Shown here: positions 9,601 through 18,850 of the stretch, piece after piece | How positions within the stretch are numbered: the stretch's first letter is position 1 | Layout of the letters: every line of letters begins with the position of its first letter | Assembly (NCBI RefSeq): GCF_023715405.1 | Contig: NZ_JAMBOC010000001.1 | Coordinates: forward strand, 124,001 to 188,000 | DNA length: 64,000 nucleotides | Source: Solibacillus isronensis | GTDB lineage: Bacteria; Bacillota; Bacilli; Bacillales_A; Planococcaceae | Direction: 5' to 3' | Notes under the pieces: model-generated | What the model was told of the DNA's origin: nothing | Database searches by the model: none | The model's input: the letters and a program-made list of their open reading frames with translations, nothing else | Program-made: the position numbers and the translations under genes

Positions 9601-9709
9601 TGTAAAAATGAAAAGAACATATGGACATCACGCAGAGGTGTACCGTTCGACAGGGTTATACTTTACACCAACTCATGTATTCGCGACAAACACTTGGAGG
9701 TGGATTAAT

Positions 9710-10225
9710 ATTAGCAAAGACATGTATGTAAACGAAGGCATCCGCGCGCGAGAACTTCGTCTAATTGATCACAATGGTGATCAGCTTGGTTTAAAAACGC
9801 GTACTGAAGCGTTGGAAATTGCCGCTCGTGCTAACTTGGATCTTGTCCTTGTGGCCCCTCAAGCCAAGCCACCAGTCGCTCGTGTCATGGACTATGGTAA
9901 ATTTAAGTTCGATCAGCAAAAGAAAGATCGTGAAATTCGTAAAAATTCTAAAGTAATCGTAATGAAAGAGGTTCGCTTGAGCCCTACGATCGATGAACAT
10001 GATTTTCAAACGAAATTACGTAATGCGATTAAGTTCCTTGAAAAAGGTGACAAAGTTAAAGCGTCAATTCGCTTTAAAGGTCGTGCAATTACACACAAAG
10101 AAATCGGTCAGCGTGTGTTAGATCGCTTTGCTGAAGCTTGTGCTGAAGTATCTACGGTTGAACAAAAACCGAAGATGGAAGGCCGAAGCATGTTCTTAGT
10201 TCTTCAACCGAAGACAGAGAAATAA
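9710..10225 (+). CDS. infC: translation initiation factor IF-3, ATT start
   Basis: IF-3 (171 residues) binds the 30S subunit and controls start-codon and initiator-tRNA selection. The N-domain contains [17 protein letters not shown] and the C-domain [20 protein letters not shown], both family hallmarks. GGAGG (9696-9700) lies 9 nt before ATT at 9710, giving (M)SKDMYVNEG, which matches the SKDFIINE start of Bacillus IF-3. The first ATG (9722) is 21 nt from that site, too far. An AUU start lets IF-3 repress its own translation, as in G. stearothermophilus and E. coli. First gene of the L20-controlled operon. Confidence 0.95.
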   Translation: MSKDMYVNEGIRARELRLIDHNGDQLGLKTRTEALEIAARANLDLVLVAPQAKPPVARVMDYGKFKFDQQKKDREIRKNSKVIVMKEVRLSPTIDEHDFQTKLRNAIKFLEKGDKVKASIRFKGRAITHKEIGQRVLDRFAEACAEVSTVEQKPKMEGRSMFLVLQPKTEK

Positions 10226-10260
10226 TACGTATGTAGTAACAAGTTTAGGAGGAAATCGAC

Positions 10261-10461
10261 ATGCCAAAAATGAAAACTCACCGTGGAGCTGCGAAACGTT
10301 TCAAAAAAACAGGTACTGGTAAATTAAAATTTGACCGTGCTTATGGCTCTCACTTATTCGCTAACAAATCAACTAAAGCAAAACGTCACTTACGTAAAGC
10401 GAAAGTTGCTACTTCAGGCGATTTCAAGCGTATTCGTACATTATTAACTTACATGAAATAA
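10261..10461 (+). CDS. rpmI: 50S ribosomal protein L35
   Basis: 66-residue basic protein of the large subunit, starting [14 protein letters not shown], a family signature. AGGAGG lies directly upstream. It sits 35 bp after infC and 75 bp before rplT in the usual order. Confidence 0.97.
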   Translation: MPKMKTHRGAAKRFKKTGTGKLKFDRAYGSHLFANKSTKAKRHLRKAKVATSGDFKRIRTLLTYMK

Positions 10462-10536
10462 TCTTTGACCGTTAAAAGATTATACAAAACAAAAATAAAA
10501 TTAAGCATTCGAAAGAATTAGCAGGAGGTAATTACT

Positions 10537-10896
10537 ATGCCACGCGTAAAAGGCGGAACAGTAACACGCGCTCGTCGCAAAAAAGTTTTAAAATTAGCTA
10601 AAGGTTACTACGGTTCAAAACATACTTTATACAAAGTAGCTAACCAAGCAGTAATGAAATCAGGTCAATATGCATACCGTGACCGTCGTCAAAAGAAACG
10701 TAATTTCCGTAAATTATGGATCACTCGTATTAACGCAGCTGCACGCATGAACGGTTTATCTTACTCTCGTTTAATGCACGGCTTAAAAGTAGCAGGTATC
10801 GAAGTTAACCGTAAAATGTTAGCTGACTTAGCTGTAACTGATAGCTCAGCATTCGCTCAATTAGCTGAAGAAGCTAAAAAAGCAGTTGCTAAATAA
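10537..10896 (+). CDS. rplT: 50S ribosomal protein L20
   Basis: 119 residues, full length. The N-terminus [20 protein letters not shown] and the repeated Arg/Lys-rich helix that threads into 23S rRNA are typical. L20 is an early assembly protein and the expected autorepressor acting on the leader at 9465-9600. The ribosome site is AGGAGG. Confidence 0.97.
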   Translation: MPRVKGGTVTRARRKKVLKLAKGYYGSKHTLYKVANQAVMKSGQYAYRDRRQKKRNFRKLWITRINAAARMNGLSYSRLMHGLKVAGIEVNRKMLADLAVTDSSAFAQLAEEAKKAVAK

Positions 10897-10912
10897 TTTT
10901 AGTATATAATAA

Positions 10913-10950
10913 AGACTGATAGGGATTTGCTCCTTATCAGTCTTTTTTTG
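10913..10950 (+). terminator. terminator after rplT
   Basis: AGACTGATA (10913-10921) pairs with TATCAGTCT (10935-10943), extended by GGGA/TCCT, then seven T. Confidence 0.9.
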
Positions 10951-10966
10951 ATTAGGGGGAATTCAG

Positions 10967-11227
10967 ATGGAATTAGCAGCACTTTCATATGTTGCAGTTG
11001 TTTCACTCGTATTATGTGTATATATGTACATAGATAAAGAACGTGCAAAAAAGAAGGAATGGCGTATTTCCGAAAGGACTTTATTAACATTAGGTGTTCT
11101 GGGAGGTGCACTTGGCGGTGTATTAGGAATGTATTTATTCCGTCATAAAACAAAGCACAATAAATTTGCATTTGGCTTTCCATTACTTGGAGCAATCCAT
11201 GTATTCTTACTCGTTCAGCTATTTTAA
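10967..11227 (+). CDS. ysdA: DUF1294 small membrane protein, YsdA-like
   Basis: 86 residues with a membrane helix at ~5-21, the family core ID[KR]xxAKKxxWRISERTLL, a glycine-rich second helix LGGALGGVLGMYLFRHKT and a third helix at the end. Function unknown. ysdA follows rplT in B. subtilis as here. It starts at ATG 10967 after AGGGGG, just behind the rplT terminator, so expression may depend on partial readthrough. Confidence 0.85.
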   Translation: MELAALSYVAVVSLVLCVYMYIDKERAKKKEWRISERTLLTLGVLGGALGGVLGMYLFRHKTKHNKFAFGFPLLGAIHVFLLVQLF

Positions 11228-11239
11228 TATCATCCCGAA

Positions 11240-11270
11240 GCATAGACTAAGTTTGTCTATGCTATTTTTA
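11240..11270 (+). terminator. terminator after ysdA
   Basis: GCATAGAC (11240-11247) pairs with GTCTATGC (11255-11262), followed by TATTTTT. Confidence 0.8.
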
Positions 11271-11354
11271 TAAAGTTAGCAGATTATTCGTTTGTTAGTT
11301 TAATAGTTGTAATTTATAATAAATTCAGTAAATTCAAAAGCAGGGAGTAGTGAA

Positions 11355-11945
11355 ATGAGCAAATACGAAGAGCAGTTTTCTTATTTACAGAAGCCAAATG
11401 AAGAGGAAATACCGGGAGATGTACAGCAACTTTTCGATCAACATGTTGAAAAGCAGCTGGAGCAGAATGGTTTTGTAAATAATTTATTTAAAATTCTTCC
11501 ATTGAATGCGCTACAGTATAAAGGATTTTTGGAATTTAAATATTCTTTGTTCAATGAAGAAACAACTTATTTGTCGTTAGCAGACAAGGAAATGATCGGG
11601 CTCGTTGTCTCTTCGACAAATAATTGCAATTATTGCCTCACTTCACATAGTGATGTACTTCGCGGGATAACAAAAAATCCTGGGTGGGTTGACCAATTAA
11701 CATACAACTACCGCTCTGCAAAACTTACGGAAAAGCAGCGTGCGTTATGTGATTATGCCTACCGGGTAACAAGATATCCAAATGAAATAACGACTAAAGA
11801 AGTCGATCTACTACGTGAGGCTGGGTTTAATGATCATGAAATATTGGAAGCCGCATATGTTGCCGGATTCTTCAATTATACAAACCGTTGGGTAAGTACG
11901 ATTGGTGCAGTCGCGAATCCTGGCCATTATGGACATAATCGTTAA
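11355..11945 (+). CDS. AhpD-like / carboxymuconolactone decarboxylase family peroxidase-related protein
   Basis: 196 residues. The AhpD-fold active-site pattern C-x-x-C-x-x-x-H is present as C91, C94 and H98 within NNCNYCLTSHSD. AhpD-type proteins use such a thiol pair in peroxide reduction. This longer 'uncharacterised peroxidase-related enzyme' subfamily has no proven substrate. It is a single-gene unit between ysdA and a convergent ABC transporter pair. The ATG at 11355 follows AGGGAG. Confidence 0.82.
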   Translation: MSKYEEQFSYLQKPNEEEIPGDVQQLFDQHVEKQLEQNGFVNNLFKILPLNALQYKGFLEFKYSLFNEETTYLSLADKEMIGLVVSSTNNCNYCLTSHSDVLRGITKNPGWVDQLTYNYRSAKLTEKQRALCDYAYRVTRYPNEITTKEVDLLREAGFNDHEILEAAYVAGFFNYTNRWVSTIGAVANPGHYGHNR

Positions 11946-11948
11946 AAT

Positions 11949-11974
11949 GGATGCTGCAGTAAAATGCAGCATCC
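11949..11974. terminator. hairpin between two convergent genes
   Basis: GGATGCTGCA (11949-11958) and TGCAGCATCC (11965-11974) are a perfect 10-bp stem. The reverse strand runs into ATTTTAAC, so it serves best as a terminator for the AhpD-like gene's antisense neighbour, and less well for the plus strand. Confidence 0.65.
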
Positions 11975-11983
11975 AATTCTGTG

Positions 11984-13036
11984 TTAAATGATAAAAAATA
12001 GGAGCATCAAGACAACGCTAATCGGACCAAAAAAACGGTATTTGATACGTTTTTTTGCCTGAAACCACTCATTTTCCTGAACAGACATTAGTTGAAAAAA
12101 AGGAGCTTGTTTAATTTCATTCTGGATAGAACTAAGGGCAACGTTTAAACCGATAAAAGAAAATATGAGGACAACTGCTTTTGCCCAGATAGGTAGAACG
12201 AAGAGAAGGCCGATGCTAATGACAATGAGTTGAACGGGCGATTTCAAGTAATTCAATTTTCTCAATAATGTTTTGTAAATTAAATTATCGATCCGGTGTG
12301 TACTTAATACTTTCTTTTTGGCAAGTAAAATAAGTGGCTGCTTTGTCTTAGCTGGCATATAATATCGCATTTCCAAGCTAAATTGATAAATGCGCTTCAT
12401 CCAACTGTAAAAGGCCTCATATTCCCAGCTCGTTTCGATTGTCCAGTAACGATTGCTAAGTACAGTATTTAGTAAAAGTAGATGAACAGCAAGAAGGAGT
12501 ATGAAAAATCCCCATAATGGCAAAATGTTGAGGCTAAAAATAATGAGTGCATGAACAATGAAAAGTAACGGCCATTTTGTAAACCACTTTTGATATCTAT
12601 ACTGTATCCATATATGGAGTACGCTTATTATGTTTAAAGACAAAAGGACTTTCCAAAATGGAAATAAGATAAAAGGCGAAGCGAGCAATAATAGAATTAC
12701 AAGTACAAAGTTATATTGTAAAAATGTATAACAATAACCCCATAGTTTAATATGATGAATTTTACTTCCCTGCTGCTTATAAAATAACAGATCTGCATCA
12801 TATATATATAGGCGTAAAGATGATTTAACTAACAAGAAGCTAATCCCAAATAACAGAAGGAGTAAGGGAATTGGCTGAAGCTCAAATACCTGAAAATTAC
12901 CAGCAGTATCGCGATATAAGAAAAAGCCGATAATGACACTGGGCACTACAAGGTATAGAAGGACTGTCCAATCTGTAATTGATTTAATTAGTTTTAAATT
13001 AAATTGATAAGAGCGATAAAGGCGTTTTGTAAACAT
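11984..13036 (-). CDS. ABC transporter permease, EcsB-like
   Basis: 350 residues, largely hydrophobic, with about six to eight membrane segments in two groups (residues ~25-200 and ~270-350), and basic loops such as KRIYQF. It is shorter than B. subtilis EcsB (about 408). It begins 2 bp after the ATPase gene at 13039 and must form one transporter with it. Homologous pairs in B. subtilis are EcsAB and YthPQ; I cannot decide between them. No substrate can be inferred. Confidence 0.8.
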   Translation of the reverse strand: MFTKRLYRSYQFNLKLIKSITDWTVLLYLVVPSVIIGFFLYRDTAGNFQVFELQPIPLLLLLFGISFLLVKSSLRLYIYDADLLFYKQQGSKIHHIKLWGYCYTFLQYNFVLVILLLLASPFILFPFWKVLLSLNIISVLHIWIQYRYQKWFTKWPLLFIVHALIIFSLNILPLWGFFILLLAVHLLLLNTVLSNRYWTIETSWEYEAFYSWMKRIYQFSLEMRYYMPAKTKQPLILLAKKKVLSTHRIDNLIYKTLLRKLNYLKSPVQLIVISIGLLFVLPIWAKAVVLIFSFIGLNVALSSIQNEIKQAPFFQLMSVQENEWFQAKKRIKYRFFGPISVVLMLLFFII

Positions 13037-13038
13037 CG

Positions 13039-13716
13039 TTATAACCTGCCTTGTAATTCATAAAAGATATCCAGTAAAGAAGTAGGTTGTCCAATCATTT
13101 GCTGAAGTTCGCTCAATGATCCTTTAGCCTGGATTTTACCTTCGTGGAGGAGAATGTAATGATCACAAAGCATTTCAGCCATTTCTAATTGGTGTGTACA
13201 AAGTAAAAAGGATGCACCCTGCTGTTTACGTTCTTCGATTAAAACGAGCAGTTCCCGCATAGCTCGCGGATCAAGTCCCATGAATGGTTCATCCAATATG
13301 TAGAGTGGTCGTTCGATTAAAAAAGCCAGCACAAGCATCACTTTTTGCTGCATTCCTTTTGAAAAGTATATCGGCAAATCATCCAGCCGCTTGTCAATTT
13401 GAAAGAGTTTGAGTAACTGCTCTGCTTTATCCCAAAGTGTTTTGTCGTTATATTCATCAATTAAAAATTGAAGATGCTCGCGCAGTGTGAAATGCTCATA
13501 TAATAATGGACGTTCTGGAACATAACCGTAGGAGGGGATGGTGATAGCCCCTTCGAAATAAGGAATAACACCGAGCATTGATTGAATTGTAGTACTTTTC
13601 CCTGCACCGTTTCCCCCAATTAAACCAGTAATAGTTCCAGGCTGCATTGAAAAATCAATTTGCTCAATGCTTGATTGATTTGCAAGATAACCTGCTTTCT
13701 TAATATGAATTTCCAT
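13039..13716 (-). CDS. ABC transporter ATP-binding protein, EcsA-like
   Basis: 225 residues. Walker A GGNGAGKST at 34-42, a divergent signature FSKGMQQKV (~118) instead of LSGGQ, Walker B LYILDEPF (~138) and the switch His in CTHQLEMAE. The SKGM signature and DEPFMGLDP are typical of the EcsA group. B. subtilis EcsA affects secretion, competence and intramembrane proteolysis; whether this copy does is unknown. Operon with the permease downstream. Confidence 0.87.
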   Translation of the reverse strand: MEIHIKKAGYLANQSSIEQIDFSMQPGTITGLIGGNGAGKSTTIQSMLGVIPYFEGAITIPSYGYVPERPLLYEHFTLREHLQFLIDEYNDKTLWDKAEQLLKLFQIDKRLDDLPIYFSKGMQQKVMLVLAFLIERPLYILDEPFMGLDPRAMRELLVLIEERKQQGASFLLCTHQLEMAEMLCDHYILLHEGKIQAKGSLSELQQMIGQPTSLLDIFYELQGRL

Positions 13717-13768
13717 AATATTTCACCTCATCCATTTATACGGATATATATGAAAAAGGTTTCAAACA

Positions 13769-13799
13769 TAAAAGCGAACCGTACAATCTACGGTTCGCT
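13769..13799 (-). terminator. terminator after ysdB (reverse strand)
   Basis: AGCGAACCGTA and TACGGTTCGCT form a perfect 11-bp stem (13773-13799), followed on the reverse strand by TTTTATG. Confidence 0.8.
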
Positions 13800-13807
13800 G
13801 TCCCCAG

Positions 13808-14188
13808 TTAGGCTTTCATCAGTTTTTCTATCGGATTTTTCCAATTAATCGAAGCGTTTGGATAATTCATGAGAATCTCGTTTTCCAAATACATAAAATC
13901 CTCTTTCGTAAACCCTTGAAGTTTCATCGCATCATGGACAAAGACGAAAATACTTACGACTTCAAATGCATTGTCCGTCGTACCTAAATATTTTTCTCCT
14001 TCAAATAATGCCCCCTTATATGATATGAAAAAGTTTTTCCGAATGTTTTTTACATCATCATAAAAATAATATTGTCCATTTTCATAGGCCTCATCCAATT
14101 TACGCTTTGGGTCGATTAAGTAGCGTACCCCTCTGTAAAATATGTAAATGATGAGAAGGATGATGGCAATTCGTAACAATAAAGCCAT
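13808..14188 (-). CDS. ysdB: YsdB-like membrane-anchored protein (sigma-W pathway protein family)
   Basis: 126 residues: one N-terminal membrane helix (MALLLRIAIILLIIYIFYRG) and a soluble domain containing KRKLDEAY...YYFYDD...KNFFISYKGALFEGEKYLG, as I recall for YsdB. In B. subtilis ysdB lies between ysdA and ysdC and belongs to the sigma-W regulon; its role is unknown. The reading frame is open upstream to 14251, but AGGAGG (14196-14201, reverse) 7 nt from the ATG at 14188 sets the start. The upstream ATG would lie inside the -35 of the sigma-W-like promoter. Here the gene is inverted relative to B. subtilis order. Confidence 0.82.
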   Translation of the reverse strand: MALLLRIAIILLIIYIFYRGVRYLIDPKRKLDEAYENGQYYFYDDVKNIRKNFFISYKGALFEGEKYLGTTDNAFEVVSIFVFVHDAMKLQGFTKEDFMYLENEILMNYPNASINWKNPIEKLMKA

Positions 14189-14221
14189 GAAACTTCCTCC
14201 TTGCTTACGGTGATTCCCTCC

Positions 14222-14250
14222 TATACGATTGAGTAGTATAAAAAGTTTCA
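14222..14250 (-). promoter_or_regulatory. sigma-W-like promoter of ysdB
   Basis: Read on the reverse strand: TGAAAC (14250-14245), 17 bp, then CGTATA (14227-14222), matching the sigma-W pattern TGAAAC-N16/17-CGTA. It lies ~35 bp before the ysdB start and fits known sigma-W control of ysdB. Confidence 0.7.
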
Positions 14251-14278
14251 TTTTATTTTGAAAAAGAGGGATGTTTTA

Positions 14279-14761
14279 ATGCAATTTCGTCAATTATTTG
14301 AAAAGCAACGGCAACTAGACCGATTTATTGAAGAAAACCAACAAGTACAAAAAGATGTATTTGCCGAAAAAGGCCTCGCATTATTAGTTGAGTTAAGTGA
14401 ACTTGCTAACGAAACACGCTGTTTCAAGTATTGGTCAACAAAGGAGCCATCAAAAAGAGCTGTCCTTTTAGAAGAGTTTGTAGATTCGGTTCACTTTATG
14501 CTTTCACTTGGAAATATGCGCGGCTTTCTTTTAGTGGAGTGGCCCTATTTAAAAGAGAAGCAAGAGTTAACTGAAACATTTCTTAATACGACACAGACGA
14601 TTCTTACGTTTTTGCAGCACCAAACAGAAGAAAATTACAGGGCAATGTGGGAACAGTATAGCTTAATTGCCTACAACTTGAACTTTACAATCGATGACGT
14701 TTTCCAAGCGTATAAATTAAAGAATGAAAAGAATTATGAACGACAACGAAATGGCTACTAA
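14279..14761 (+). CDS. dUTP diphosphatase, all-alpha (dUTPase_2) family
   Basis: 160 residues. Metal-binding helices read VELSELANETRCFKYW and EEFVDSVHF, i.e. the ExxE and ExxD pairs of all-alpha NTP pyrophosphatases. The enzyme would hydrolyse dUTP to dUMP and keep uracil out of DNA. The frame is open to a TTG at 14258, but AGAGGG (14265-14270) 8 nt before ATG 14279 is the better start. It is divergent from ysdB. Confidence 0.85.
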   Translation: MQFRQLFEKQRQLDRFIEENQQVQKDVFAEKGLALLVELSELANETRCFKYWSTKEPSKRAVLLEEFVDSVHFMLSLGNMRGFLLVEWPYLKEKQELTETFLNTTQTILTFLQHQTEENYRAMWEQYSLIAYNLNFTIDDVFQAYKLKNEKNYERQRNGY

Positions 14762-14784
14762 TTTACATAATGGCGAGAAACTAT

Positions 14785-14813
14785 TTCACATTTCGAAATA
14801 TTGTCGCTATAAT
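14785..14813 (+). promoter_or_regulatory. ysdC promoter
   Basis: TTCACA (14785-14790), 17 bp, TATAAT (14808-14813): near-consensus sigma-A promoter, 31 bp before the ATG of the M42 peptidase. Confidence 0.75.
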
Positions 14814-14844
14814 AAAGATGAGTAATTATTAGGGGGAAACCGAC

Positions 14845-15933
14845 ATGACAAAGCTCGATGCTACATTACAAATGTTCAAAGATTTAACAGATGCAAACGG
14901 TATACCGGGAAATGAACGTGCACCACGTGAAGTGATGAAAAAGTACATCGCACCATATGCAGATGAAGTGGAAACAGATAACTTAGGCAGTTTAATCGCA
15001 AAAAAAACAGGCGATGAAAACGGTCCGAAAATTATGGTTGCGGGTCACTTGGATGAAGTTGGTTTCATGGTTACACGCATCGATGACAAAGGGTTCGTAT
15101 TCTTCCAAACAGTAGGCGGCTGGTGGAGCCAGGTAATGCTTGCCCAACGTGTGACAATTACAACGCGAAAAGGGGAAGAAATTATTGGTGTGATCGGATC
15201 AAAGCCACCACATATTTTACCGGCTGATGTTCGTAACAAAGTAGTCGATATAAAATCAATGTTCGTTGATATCGGTGCCACTTCAAAAGAAGAAGCAATG
15301 GAATGGGGCGTACGTCCTGGCGATATGATTACACCATATTTTGAATTCAATGTGATGAAAAATGAAAAACATCTATTGGCGAAAGCATGGGACAACCGAA
15401 TTGGCTGTGCGATTGCAATTGATGTACTGAAAGCATTAAAAGATGAAAAGCATCCGAACATCGTGTATGGCGTCGGGAATGTACAGGAAGAAATCGGCCT
15501 TCGCGGCGCGAAAACTTCTACATTTAAAGTACAGCCGGATATCGGTTTTTCTGTAGATGTTGGTGTTGCTGGCGATACGCCGGGCGTGACACCGAAAGAA
15601 TCGACTTCAAAAATGGGCGCAGGTCCACAAATTGTCGTATATGATGCATCGATGGTATCACATACAGGGTTACGTGAATTTGTCCTTGATGTAGCTGAGG
15701 AAGCAGGTATTCCATACCAGTTCGAAGCAATGGCTGGCGGCGGTACGGATGCAGGAAGTATCCATATTACAGCAAACGGTGTACCATCATTGGCAATCGG
15801 TGTTGCAACACGTTATATTCACTCACACGCAGGAATCTTGCATCGTGATGATTATGATAATGCTGTGAAATTAATCGTAGAAGTAATTAAACGATTAGAC
15901 CGTGATGCAGTAAATAAAATTACATTTGAATAA
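14845..15933 (+). CDS. ysdC: M42 family metallo-aminopeptidase, YsdC-like
   Basis: 362 residues, tetrahedral-aminopeptidase family (often annotated glutamyl aminopeptidase or endoglucanase M). The dinuclear metal site is present: H68 in [10 protein letters not shown]183 in AWDNRIGC, E215/E216 in [10 protein letters not shown]238 in SVDVG, and a late His in RYIHSHAG. It probably trims peptides in the cytosol. ysdC closes the rplT-ysdA-ysdB-ysdC neighbourhood in B. subtilis. It has its own promoter at 14785-14813 and a strong terminator, so it is monocistronic here. Confidence 0.92.
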   Translation: MTKLDATLQMFKDLTDANGIPGNERAPREVMKKYIAPYADEVETDNLGSLIAKKTGDENGPKIMVAGHLDEVGFMVTRIDDKGFVFFQTVGGWWSQVMLAQRVTITTRKGEEIIGVIGSKPPHILPADVRNKVVDIKSMFVDIGATSKEEAMEWGVRPGDMITPYFEFNVMKNEKHLLAKAWDNRIGCAIAIDVLKALKDEKHPNIVYGVGNVQEEIGLRGAKTSTFKVQPDIGFSVDVGVAGDTPGVTPKESTSKMGAGPQIVVYDASMVSHTGLREFVLDVAEEAGIPYQFEAMAGGGTDAGSIHITANGVPSLAIGVATRYIHSHAGILHRDDYDNAVKLIVEVIKRLDRDAVNKITFE

Positions 15934-15989
15934 TCATGAATTTTCTGCTTGGAACTAGAAAGCTACTGTAGTTTAAAGTTGAAACAAAA

Positions 15990-16024
15990 ATCAATTTTCT
16001 AATAAGGAAAATTGATTTTTTTTG
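15990..16024 (+). terminator. terminator after ysdC
   Basis: ATCAATTTTC (15990-15999) pairs with GAAAATTGAT (16007-16016), then eight T. Confidence 0.9.
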
Positions 16025-16136
16025 CTTTTTATGCATTTATATTTAAAAAACTAAAGAAAAATATAAGTTTATTGAATAGAAAAAAGATATAGGGAAATAA
16101 TGGATTCATTAATTATTTAGAATGGGGGGGAATAGT

Positions 16137-17741
16137 ATGTTTTTTGGAAAAAAGTATAAGAAGGCATTACTCAAGAAACAAACGGGAGAATTAACACTGC
16201 CTTCACAAAATAATATGGATGAAAAACAATCTTCTCCATCCACCAGTGAAGTAACACCCCAAAAAGATAATCGGCAACCTATTTCCGATTTAACTGAAGA
16301 TTTTATAAAAGATATAAAAGAGCAAATTCATTCTCCGGCGGATTTAGTAATTCGATACGTTACGGATTCGATAACTATTTTATATATCGATAACTTAATA
16401 AAAGAAGAAGTATTGAATGGGAAAATACTACCTATTTTGTTGAATGTGCAAGATGAAACACCTAGTATTATCCACAGTCAATTACCACTTCCACAAGTAA
16501 ACGTAGAAGCTCAAATGAATGAATGTATCGAAACCATGTTAACAGGTGCTGTTCTAATCCATATAGCGGGATATAAACAGGTTACTATGGTCATCATTCC
16601 AGCAAGAGAATCCCGCGGTTTGTCTGCACCCGAAAACGAATCGCAAGTTATCGGATCGCAAGTAGGCTTTAATGAAAGTCTCTCCACAAATATCTCGCTT
16701 GTTCGACGATTTATTTTGAGCCCAAATCTTAGTAATGAAAAATTGAAGGTTGGTAAACAAACTAATACATCGCTCTCTATACTCTATGTAGATGGTGTTG
16801 CAACGGAACAAAATGTTAATACAGTTCGGCAAAGAATACAAGGTCTTGAAATTGAAGATTTAATCGACAGTGCGGAACTCGCAGAATTAATCGATGACAG
16901 CTCCCTGTCTATATTTCCTCAAATGTTGTTAACGGAGCGCCCCGATCGGTTTTGCGATGGTTTATTGGCTGGAAAAATAGGCATTCTTGTTGATGGCAGT
17001 TCGATGGGGATACTTTGTCCTTCCTCATTTATTGAGTTTTTTCAAAGTAGAGAAGATAAAAACTTGCGGTGGCCGATTGCAACCTTTGTGAGATGGTTAA
17101 GATTTGTAGCTATTTTTATCTCTATTTTTTTCACCCCATTGTATGTAGCATCGTTAACTTTTCATTATGAAGTGATTCCACAGCCGCTTCTAGTGCCGCT
17201 TAGTGAATCAAGAGCTAGAGTACCGTTCCCGCCAATTCTGGAAGCACTTTTCCTCGAGTTGATTATGGAATTGCTTCGTGAGGCTGGGGCGCGATTACCT
17301 ACAAAAATAGGTCAAACAATTGGAATAGTCGGGGGGATCGTACTTGGTACAGCAGCAGTGGAGGCAGGGATTACGAGTAATATTCTTATTATTATTGTCG
17401 CTCTATGTGCATTGTCATCCTTTATTACACCAAGTTATATGATGGGAAATGTTATTAGGTTGCTTCGCTTTCCAATCATCATTTTAGCCGGTTTTTGGGG
17501 TTATTATGGTATAATGCTGGCTCTTTGTATTCTGCTAATTCATTTACTAAGACAAACAAGCTTAGGCGCTCCATATATGGCGCCATTTTTCCCACCTAGA
17601 CTAAAAGATTTGGGAGATAGCTTAATTCGTTTGCCATACCCCTTTATTATTCGAAAATCGCCAAATGCGCGAGTAGAGGATCCGGATTATTCAGTAATGC
17701 GTGAAAATATTAAGGGCGATAAGAAGAAGGTGAAAGAGTGA
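16137..17741 (+). CDS. spore germination protein, GerA family A subunit
   Basis: 534 residues. Soluble N-terminal part (a charged ~60-residue head, then the GerA core with LPLPQVNVEAQMNECIETML) followed by about five membrane segments (~320-500), e.g. the helix at TIGIVGGIVLGTAAVEAG. A subunits of GerA receptors sit in the spore inner membrane and form the nutrient-gated ion channel. GGGGGGG (16124-16130) 6 nt before ATG 16137 decides the start. First gene of a complete A-B-C operon; the nutrient ligand cannot be read from sequence. TGAATA at 16073-16078 is a possible sigma-G -35, but no clear -10 follows. Confidence 0.92.
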   Translation: MFFGKKYKKALLKKQTGELTLPSQNNMDEKQSSPSTSEVTPQKDNRQPISDLTEDFIKDIKEQIHSPADLVIRYVTDSITILYIDNLIKEEVLNGKILPILLNVQDETPSIIHSQLPLPQVNVEAQMNECIETMLTGAVLIHIAGYKQVTMVIIPARESRGLSAPENESQVIGSQVGFNESLSTNISLVRRFILSPNLSNEKLKVGKQTNTSLSILYVDGVATEQNVNTVRQRIQGLEIEDLIDSAELAELIDDSSLSIFPQMLLTERPDRFCDGLLAGKIGILVDGSSMGILCPSSFIEFFQSREDKNLRWPIATFVRWLRFVAIFISIFFTPLYVASLTFHYEVIPQPLLVPLSESRARVPFPPILEALFLELIMELLREAGARLPTKIGQTIGIVGGIVLGTAAVEAGITSNILIIIVALCALSSFITPSYMMGNVIRLLRFPIIILAGFWGYYGIMLALCILLIHLLRQTSLGAPYMAPFFPPRLKDLGDSLIRLPYPFIIRKSPNARVEDPDYSVMRENIKGDKKKVKE

Positions 17742-18850
17742 TGAACAAGCTGCAAATTAACCCCACTCAAACTTTCAATGCGCCTCTTCTCTTTTACATC
17801 ATCTGTTCTACTCAAATTGGTGTAGGAGTCCATGGGTTTCAAAGCGTAATCTATCAAGAAGCAAAACAGGATGCCTGGATTTCTATAATTATTAGTTTTG
17901 TTGCAGCACATCTTGTCGTCTTTGTAATCTTTAAAACTATGAACTTGTATGAACAAAACGATCTTTATGGAGTTAATTTAGATTTATTTGGTAAATATTT
18001 AGGTAACTTTATTAATATAATTTATATTGTTTATTGCGGCTTAGCATTTTTTGCTGTTATTAAGAATTATACTGATGTTATTAATATATGGGTATTTCCA
18101 AGTTTAAGTCCTTCGTTTATTACAATTACATTGCTTATTACTGTGATTTACGCTTTTACAGGTGGTCTAAGGGTAATAATAGGAGTTTGTTTTTTCAGCT
18201 TTTTCTTAAGCCTCTGGATTTTAATTATATTATTATTTCCGCTTGACTATACGAATATTAATTACTTGCTGCCTGTGTTGGATAATGATTTTATAAGTAT
18301 ATTAAAAGGCGCGTACTTGATGACGTTTACCATGGTAGGTTTTGAAATAATTAATACTATGTATCCTTACGTCAAGGAAAAGAATAAAGCGCAAAAATAT
18401 GTACACATGGGATTACTGTTCACATTGGCTATTTATTTGTTTGTAATGTTCATAACATTAACTTTTTTTAGTGAGGGGCAGCTTGAGAAAACGATTTGGG
18501 CAACATTATCATTATTCAGCATTGTTCGTTTGCCTTTTCTGGAACGGATTGAACTTATAACGGTCTGTTTCTGGATGCTTATTATTTTGCCGAACCTTTG
18601 TTTTTATGTATGGTCTGCTTATCGGGGGATTAGACGAATAATTAAAATAACCGACAAGAAATTTATTTTAATTTTCTCCCTTTTGATATATATAGGATCC
18701 TTGCTTGTGAAGACACGGGCTGAGATTAATACTTTCAATAATTATTTGGGGAATGTTGCATTTTATATAGTATTTGTTTATCCTTTCTTTTTATATTTCA
18801 TTGCTTTCCTAAAGAAAAGAATCTTTAAACGAGAGGCGATAAGAGAATGA
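17741..18850 (+). CDS. spore germination protein, GerA family B subunit (APC-fold)
   Basis: 369 residues with about ten membrane helices of the amino-acid/polyamine transporter fold (Spore_permease family); YFTGGLRVIIG-like and TMVGFEIINTMYPYV segments are typical. B subunits bind the nutrient germinant. The ATG at 17741 shares its A with the TGA of the A gene; an in-frame GTG at 17738 is an alternative. AAGGTG at 17730-17735 fits ATG 17741. Cotranscribed and coupled with its neighbours. Confidence 0.92.
   Translation: MNKLQINPTQTFNAPLLFYIICSTQIGVGVHGFQSVIYQEAKQDAWISIIISFVAAHLVVFVIFKTMNLYEQNDLYGVNLDLFGKYLGNFINIIYIVYCGLAFFAVIKNYTDVINIWVFPSLSPSFITITLLITVIYAFTGGLRVIIGVCFFSFFLSLWILIILLFPLDYTNINYLLPVLDNDFISILKGAYLMTFTMVGFEIINTMYPYVKEKNKAQKYVHMGLLFTLAIYLFVMFITLTFFSEGQLEKTIWATLSLFSIVRLPFLERIELITVCFWMLIILPNLCFYVWSAYRGIRRIIKITDKKFILIFSLLIYIGSLLVKTRAEINTFNNYLGNVAFYIVFVYPFFLYFIAFLKKRIFKREAIRE

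Noticed and set aside
9457..9709. Open frames across the infC leader, including one in frame with infC
   Set aside because: They overlap the L20 leader and its terminator; the bases are explained by RNA structure and no ribosome site is present.
14189..14251. Longer N-terminus for YsdB
   Set aside because: Its ATG is part of the sigma-W-like -35, and a perfect ribosome site precedes the internal ATG.
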